From assembly GCA_905479925.1 (NCBI GenBank), contig CAJQOL010000082.1:1-44706 (forward strand): a stretch of DNA of 44,706 bases. Reading direction: 5' to 3'. This document shows, piece after piece, positions 43,365 through 44,706 of the stretch. The notes beneath the pieces were generated by a model. That model searched no databases and was not told where the DNA came from. It worked only from the letters and a program-made list of their open reading frames with translations. This DNA comes from an uncultured Kangiellaceae bacterium. Lineage in GTDB: Bacteria; Pseudomonadota; Gammaproteobacteria; Enterobacterales; Kangiellaceae. Positions within the stretch are counted from its first letter, which is position 1, and each line of letters starts with the position of its first letter. Made by a program: the position numbers and the translations under genes.

Positions 43365-43814
43365 CAAAAAAGCTGGACGCTCAGCCGCTAGGCACTCTCA
43401 AGTGGCGTACTTGAACAATGTTATTATCAAACGACGGTTGAGCTAGTTTTCGAGGAAAAGATGGGACTGAATTAGCGGGAAGTTAAACTTCTCCTTCAGA
43501 TAAAAAGAAACCGGTATCTTCTACTCAAGAGTTTCCGCTTTAAAATATATGCGCGTACCGCTGAAGTTGTTATCTTATCGCTAGGAAAAAGGTTCAATGG
43601 TTGGCTAAGTCGAAACCTGAGTTACAGCTACTCAGTTTAGATTCGAGTCAATACAACTGAAGAAAAATAGCCCTGCCTAATGAAAGAGCGGTTGAGAAAA
43701 AACTAGCGTTTTATGGCTGCTCGGAAATGATTTGGTTTTTTATTGGCTCGACCGGCCGCTTCTACGATAGCCGAATTAACCGGTTGCAATATTTTATAAT
43801 TTGAATTGTCAGGT

Positions 43815-44706
43815 TTAAGGGCAAGTAACCACTTTGTTTCGACCATTTTCTTTCGCTTGGTAGAGTGCTCTATCGGCGAATTCCAGAACTTCACTTGGAT
43901 CTTGAACAGCTTCGCTAGAAGAAATTCCTATGCTGGCGGTAACTTTAATCGAACCTTTCACTTCCACATCTAATTTTTGAATTTCTTTTCTTACTCTTTC
44001 AGCGATAAACTTTGCGCCACCCTGTTTGGTATTACTTAAGATAACGACGAACTCTTCTCCGCCGTAACGAAATACCTCATCGGAACGACGGATCGTTTCG
44101 CGAATAACACTAGCCACTGATTTTAATACCAAATCTCCTGCAATGTGGCCATAGCTGTCATTTACTTTCTTGAAAAAATCTACATCAATCACCATCAGTG
44201 AAAAATCCGCCTGATGGCGTTTATAAGAAGAAAGTTCCTTATGGTACGCCTCATTAAACGCAGCTCTGTTAGAAATTTGTGTCAAAGGATCTCTATGAGC
44301 TTTAGCAATTGCGCGGTGATAAAGTAAGGCATTTCGCAAAGGGTAAATTAGTAGCGATAAAAGGCGTTCTAATAAATCGGTTTCCTTCATGCTAAATGGC
44401 TTTCTTCTGCTACAAAGAATTTCGCCTAACAGCTCTCCCTCTAAAACCAACTCATACTTACAATGATGCGCTTGTTCTTGTCCGGTTCTAAAGTTTAGTC
44501 CTTCTTGCCCATGAGTATACTCAACGGAGTCGCAAGGTACTATTTTTGCTGTTTCTTCGCAGAAGGTATTCATCAAAGGAGTTATTTCTATTGATGGTTG
44601 AAGCTTTAGGGCAAGCTCAGATACATCTTCAAGTTCAATGCTGCTTTGGTTATGAGTGTTATTTCTGTAATTATCTAAACCAATTACTTTTGCCGGTGAT
44701 GGTATG
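43815..44706 (-). CDS. GGDEF diguanylate cyclase, N-terminus off the window
   Basis: The frame is open from the stop at 43815 through to the right edge, about 297 codons; a TTG/ATG at 44576-44571 is internal and not necessarily the start. The C-terminal domain has RDPLTQISNRAAF, VIDVDFFKKVNDSYGHIAGD and RYGGEEFVVIL, the intact active loop, so it should make cyclic di-GMP. RRSD five residues before GGEEF is the RxxD inhibition site. Upstream, about residues 30-135 of the visible part form a probable GAF-like sensor (ELVLEGELLGEILCSRRKPF, LLERLLSLLIYPLRNAL). No membrane segment is visible in the present portion. It is convergent with fadJ and is the second cyclase of the window. Confidence 0.88.
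   Translation of the reverse strand, partial: IPSPAKVIGLDNYRNNTHNQSSIELEDVSELALKLQPSIEITPLMNTFCEETAKIVPCDSVEYTHGQEGLNFRTGQEQAHHCKYELVLEGELLGEILCSRRKPFSMKETDLLERLLSLLIYPLRNALLYHRAIAKAHRDPLTQISNRAAFNEAYHKELSSYKRHQADFSLMVIDVDFFKKVNDSYGHIAGDLVLKSVASVIRETIRRSDEVFRYGGEEFVVILSNTKQGGAKFIAERVRKEIQKLDVEVKGSIKVTASIGISSSEAVQDPSEVLEFADRALYQAKENGRNKVVTCP

Larger units (their letters stand above)
42999..43814. other. Long convergent intergenic region with repeats
   Basis: An 816-base gap between fadJ and the convergent GGDEF gene. It contains a GC-rich palindromic repeat (43208-43247) and an imperfect inverted repeat (43334-43364). A 63-codon minus-strand frame at 43703-43894 mostly overlaps the GGDEF gene antisense-frame and is not called. 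No transposase remnant, RNA gene or clear terminator is recognised. The composition is more mixed than in neighbouring genes, suggestive of decayed or repeat-derived DNA. Confidence 0.5.

Noticed and set aside
39087..43636. Shared 12-mer TTACAGCTACTC near 39093 and 43622
   Set aside because: A 12-base match is expected many times by chance in 44 kb and the flanks differ.
43703..43894. 63-codon minus-strand frame downstream of the GGDEF gene
   Set aside because: It overlaps the GGDEF coding sequence in another frame and has no domain or start signal.

Overview
The window reads as an ordinary chromosomal segment of a moderately AT-rich marine gammaproteobacterium. The block recX-alaS-csrA-tRNA-Ser(GCU)-tRNA-Arg(ACG) matches the E. 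coli order. The 180-kDa class NAD-glutamate dehydrogenase, PepN, FadI/FadJ, a MoxR/Bat operon and the small families DUF2799, DUF2835, DUF4124 and DUF5062 (all named from memory) are also typical of that class. I would guess a Kangiella/Aliikangiella/Pleionea-like lineage, but this is inference from gene content, not a database match. No phage, transposon, CRISPR array or toxin-antitoxin locus is visible.

Layout. Positions 1-2934 (minus): glnD, whose C-terminus lies outside the window, preceded by map. 3171-4315 (plus): recA with a promoter that carries a perfect palindrome. 4695-8756 (plus): a DUF4136 lipoprotein and a large two-unit M16 peptidase lipoprotein, which separate recA from recX. 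9007-12969 (plus): recX, alaS, csrA, two tRNAs and a rho-independent terminator. 13189-14072 (plus): a DUF2799 lipoprotein and a DUF2835 protein. 14385-19253 (plus): the very large NAD-glutamate dehydrogenase. 19350-23317: a DUF4124 protein, a small plus-strand ORF, a zinc-ribbon membrane protein and pepN. 23904-27666 (plus): a tightly overlapping 2-oxo acid dehydrogenase operon (E1alpha, E1beta, E2) with its own terminator. 27842-28900 (plus): a diguanylate cyclase. 28916-36203 (minus): a six-gene operon moxR, DUF58, DUF4381, batA, batB/batC fusion, batD. 36482-39039 (plus): DUF5062, an M20 peptidase and a scramblase-like protein. 39151-42998 (plus): a PsrA-like operator followed by fadI-fadJ. 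42999-43814: a long convergent gap with a GC-rich repeat. 43815-44706 (minus): a second diguanylate cyclase that continues past the right edge.

How the genes fit together. Several themes run through the segment: nitrogen and amino-acid catabolism (GlnD, GDH, PepN, M20 and M16 peptidases), oxidative carbon metabolism (2-oxo acid dehydrogenase, beta-oxidation), DNA repair (RecA/RecX), global regulation (CsrA, two GGDEF proteins) and envelope maintenance (MoxR/Bat, lipoproteins). This suits a proteolytic heterotroph that lives on peptides and fatty acids.

Most unusual points: a lysine-rich, histone-H1-like N-terminal tail on the FadI thiolase; an E2 subunit with two lipoyl and apparently two E3-binding domains and a changed active-site motif; a recA promoter whose palindrome is not the classical SOS box; and a near-perfect PsrA-type operator before fadIJ.
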